Of a stretch of 64,000 nt of DNA, positions 61,104 to 64,000 are shown in pieces (the stretch's first letter is position 1; each line of letters starts with the position of its first letter). The notes under the pieces were generated by a model. That model had not been told where the DNA came from. It did not search any database and worked only from the letters and a program-made list of their open reading frames with translations. The translations under genes were made by a program, and so were the position numbers. The stretch comes from Brugia malayi (taxonomy: Eukaryota; Nematoda; Chromadorea; Rhabditida; Onchocercidae). Location of the stretch: assembly GCF_000002995.4 (NCBI RefSeq), contig NW_025062284.1:372001-436000 (forward strand), in the 5' to 3' direction.

Positions 61104-64000
61104 TCACAATAATTTCTCATAATCACCTTCAACAACAATCAATGAATCCAATAATGCTCGCATGAATCGATGAACATCAGTATAACTATTATACAGATGT
61201 ACTGGTGTTACACGTATCACATCAGGATATCGCTTATCAATCTAAAAAATTAAAAATTTTTAAATCAAAAATTATAGAATTTTTCTTTTTTTAGACTCAA
61301 TCTTTTCAAACTTGAAAAATTTATGGAAAACTATCTATAAAGAAAAAAGATTCCTTTTTTTTTTTTTTTTTTTTTTTCAAATTTATGTATAATTTTTATT
61401 AAGAACATACCACTACACCTCTTTTAACTAATTCTCTGTACACAAGTGATATGTCAATATTGAATTTCAACGAAAGCTGGCATCCACGTTGCTCAGGATC
61501 AGATGGCGTCATGATTGTACACATTATCTGAAATAATAAAGTAAAAGATAAAAAAAAAAAAAAAAAAGAAATCATTTAATAATTTAAAGATAAAAACATT
61601 TCTTACAAGTATAAAATATCAGTATCACTTTATATATAGCTCATAACAAGTAGATGAAATGTGTTATTGATTCAAAAATCACAAATGATTTACACAAACA
61701 AAAAAAAAAAAAAAATATTCGACACGCAAAATATCAATTATTTCAGAAAATGAAAAAAAAAAAAAAAAAAAAGTTAACCTTTTTAGTCCTTCGATTTAAG
61801 GAAGACGGACTGAGGAAATGATTGATGAGGTATTCTAAATAACCGGTAAGTAATAAAGATTTTGTTCGTAAATCTTGCATTGTTGTTTTCGAAAGCACCT
61901 ACAAAAAATGGTCAACGGTCAAACACTTTTTTTTTGCATATTCAAATCAAATAGTATTAAATTATTATAAGATTATCTAAATTTTATTGTCAACTTTTAA
62001 GTTATTATATTGGTAACAAATCGAGCCAATATCAAATATAGAATTTTTTACATATGTAAAGTAATAGTTTACATAAAACATTTTATCTAATCAATATTAA
62101 TAGCTTATCAAACATGAATTTTCTTCTAATTTGAAAAGAAAAAGAAAATATACTGCACTGTGAAATCAATAAAAGCGCTATTACATCTAAAAAAGCAATT
62201 AATGGAACCATAAGCATCATCGGTGGATTACTGATACGATAACCTGCTGCACCATTCTCTAATTCCAATTCTGAAAACAAAATATTTCTTGCTTAATTTT
62301 AACATCAATCTATTTCAACAATTTTACTTCAATGCTGTGAGGTACAAATTTAGTTGGAATTTTGATGGAAAGAATTTTCACTTTTATTTAACCATGGTAT
62401 ATGCCAGCAAATAGTCCATCAAGCCCAGGTAGTTTTGGTAATTGTAATATTTTGATAAGTAATATCTAATTTACTATTTGATTTGGTAAGTAATATCGGG
62501 TGTTAGCTATTAAGCTAGAGATGCTTAATATTATGCATTTTGTAAGTTTCATTTTCTGGAAAAATTCCTAAACTATAACAGTCTATGAAAATAAAATCCG
62601 AACCAAAAACGGTCAAATGTTTGCAAATGTGAAACTAACGATTATTCATGAAGAAACGTGTCTCTTCCTTATGACCCCACCAACCAACCATCCTTTCACG
62701 TTTATCCGTTTCAAAACGTTTATGCACAAAAAAGCCACCAATACCTCCGGCACCAGAACAACTATACTTATAGGTACACCAGCACGCAAAATCAACATCC
62801 CATTCATGCAATGATAATGGAATATTTGCAAATGCATGCGCTAAATTCCAACCAACAAGACATCCCTTAAAACAGAAAATGAAATTGAATTTAGTTAATT
62901 TCTAGCTAATAGTATTGCAATGAATAAATATGTTAAAATAATTTCACGATAAACATAAGTCAGGAAGAAAAATAAAAATTAGCTATAAAATTCGAAATTA
63001 ACAAAACTTCAGATAAAATTGAAAAAAAAAAAAAAAAAAAAAAAAGATTGAAATATTTGCCTTATCATGTCCAGATTTAGTTATTTTCCTTATATCAAAC
63101 AGTTGACCCGTATAATAATGAATAGCACTGAACCAAATTATTGCTATCGTATCACCTTGTTCTTCAATTAACGCTATAATATCTTCGTTTCGAATACAAT
63201 CATCACCCTACAGAATAGTTAGTGAAACTTTTATGAATATTTCAAACTAAAATAAGCAGTAGTAGTCTATTAATCAATCAATCAATTACACTGCAACATC
63301 TCGTTATTTAAATACTTAAATTAGCAGAGCTACATTTGCTGAGTGAAAATTAAAGCATATTGAATCTATCATTTATAATGTAGATTTTTAAAGTTGAAAA
63401 ATTGAAAAATTTTTTCATATCAATCCTTCAGTGCTTAAAAGTATAAACTAAATAAAATATTAAAAGAATAAAAAAACTTACGGTCCGTGGATGCATACAG
63501 ATTAAACTTTCTTCAACAGCAAATCCTTTTAGACGAATTTGCGACTCAATTGCATAATGGTCCGAAGGAAATGCTTTTGATTCAATAAAGATTTTATGGC
63601 GTTTCGGTGTAGGCTTATAAAAAGCTGTCTGCAATAAAAAGTATATAAATCATTACTTATCGAGAGAAAAACATGGAGGAAAAAGACTTCGGGTTGCATT
63701 CTTAGAGGCAGGAATAAGGAAAATAGAGAAACTCGAGCTACAACTGAATTCTCAATTACATATAACACCATAGTATCGATGATACCAATTAAAAAATAAA
63801 CAAATGGAAAAATCTTTGGTTTAGTCTAATTTATCCTTAATTACCAACTTGAAATTACCAACTTACCAACAAAATATGCAAATTAACAGTTAAACTATTC
63901 ATCAAAGCTACTTCTGTTCGTTGAGCTCCAACCAATTCGGCAATACTGTCCAGTATTGATTGATCGCTTTTTGCCCATGCTAATGGTTCTTGCAAATGTC
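61104..64000 (-). CDS. kynu (flu-2): kynureninase, C-terminal eight exons (5' part beyond window)
   Basis: Kynureninase (PLP-dependent; kynurenine or 3-hydroxykynurenine to (hydroxy)anthranilate plus alanine) acts in cytosolic tryptophan catabolism. Exons on the - strand: 64000-63867 (partial), 63628-63482, 63207-63061, 62865-62640, 62270-62185, 61898-61779, 61527-61411, 61241-61104. All phases agree, giving about 371 residues of a family of about 460-480. Family landmarks in order: [66 protein letters not shown] (PLP lysine in TYKY), [31 protein letters not shown] and the C-terminal [15 protein letters not shown]. Two oddities: the usual Asp of FDLAH is Asn, and the intron after 63061 starts with GC, not GT. 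The stop is TGA. Identification is very confident; activity is uncertain because of the Asn. Confidence 0.95.

Noticed and set aside
62083..62184. Continuation of the kynureninase exon past 62185 as open frame
   Set aside because: Splicing at GAT|GTAATA joins exactly to the next exon and preserves the family alignment; the read-through sequence does not.

Overview
The window looks like nuclear DNA of a metazoan, most probably a nematode. It is very AT-rich, its genes are cut into many short exons with short T-rich acceptors (TTTCAG, TTTTAG, TATAG), and poly-A/poly-T runs, microsatellites and minisatellites are everywhere. The nematode assignment is an inference from gene content and protein resemblance; it was not tested by a search. 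No operon, tRNA, rRNA, CRISPR array or intact transposon was recognised.

Three genes can be supported by splicing exons by hand. (1) On the + strand at the left edge, about 361-2295, lies a small mitochondrial inner-membrane protein of the apolipoprotein O / MIC26-MIC27 family (MOMA-1 in C. elegans). (2) On the - strand, 14303 down to 6132, lies a 13-exon gene for a zona pellucida (ZP) domain protein with a signal peptide, one C-terminal membrane segment and a cytoplasmic tail. (3) On the - strand, 64000 down to 61104, lie the last eight exons of kynureninase (C. elegans FLU-2), which runs off the right edge. Genes 1 and 2 are convergent. I see no functional link among the three genes.

About 46.8 kb between the ZP gene start (14303) and the kynureninase stop (61104) holds no gene I can support. 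It is a succession of tandem arrays with unrelated units (14 to about 190 bp), long CA and GA tracts, local two-copy duplications, hairpins and a few G-runs. Somewhat less AT-rich islands at about 19.5-20.4 kb, 27.8-28.6 kb, 33.3-34.2 kb and 36.6-39.3 kb are the likeliest places for missed exons or regulatory DNA; weak exon candidates are noted at 28352-28561 (-), 39149-39216 (+) and 47107-47232 (-, possible pseudogene fragment).

The dominant structure is a 6.8-kb array of TTTCA/TTTTA/TTTCG-type pentanucleotides (52619-59406). It has a clear higher-order period of 141 bp, and a marker block recurs every 1.3-1.9 kb. The most interesting coding observation is in kynureninase: the Asp of the family's F-D-L-A-H motif, which contacts the PLP ring nitrogen, is Asn here, while the PLP lysine is kept.
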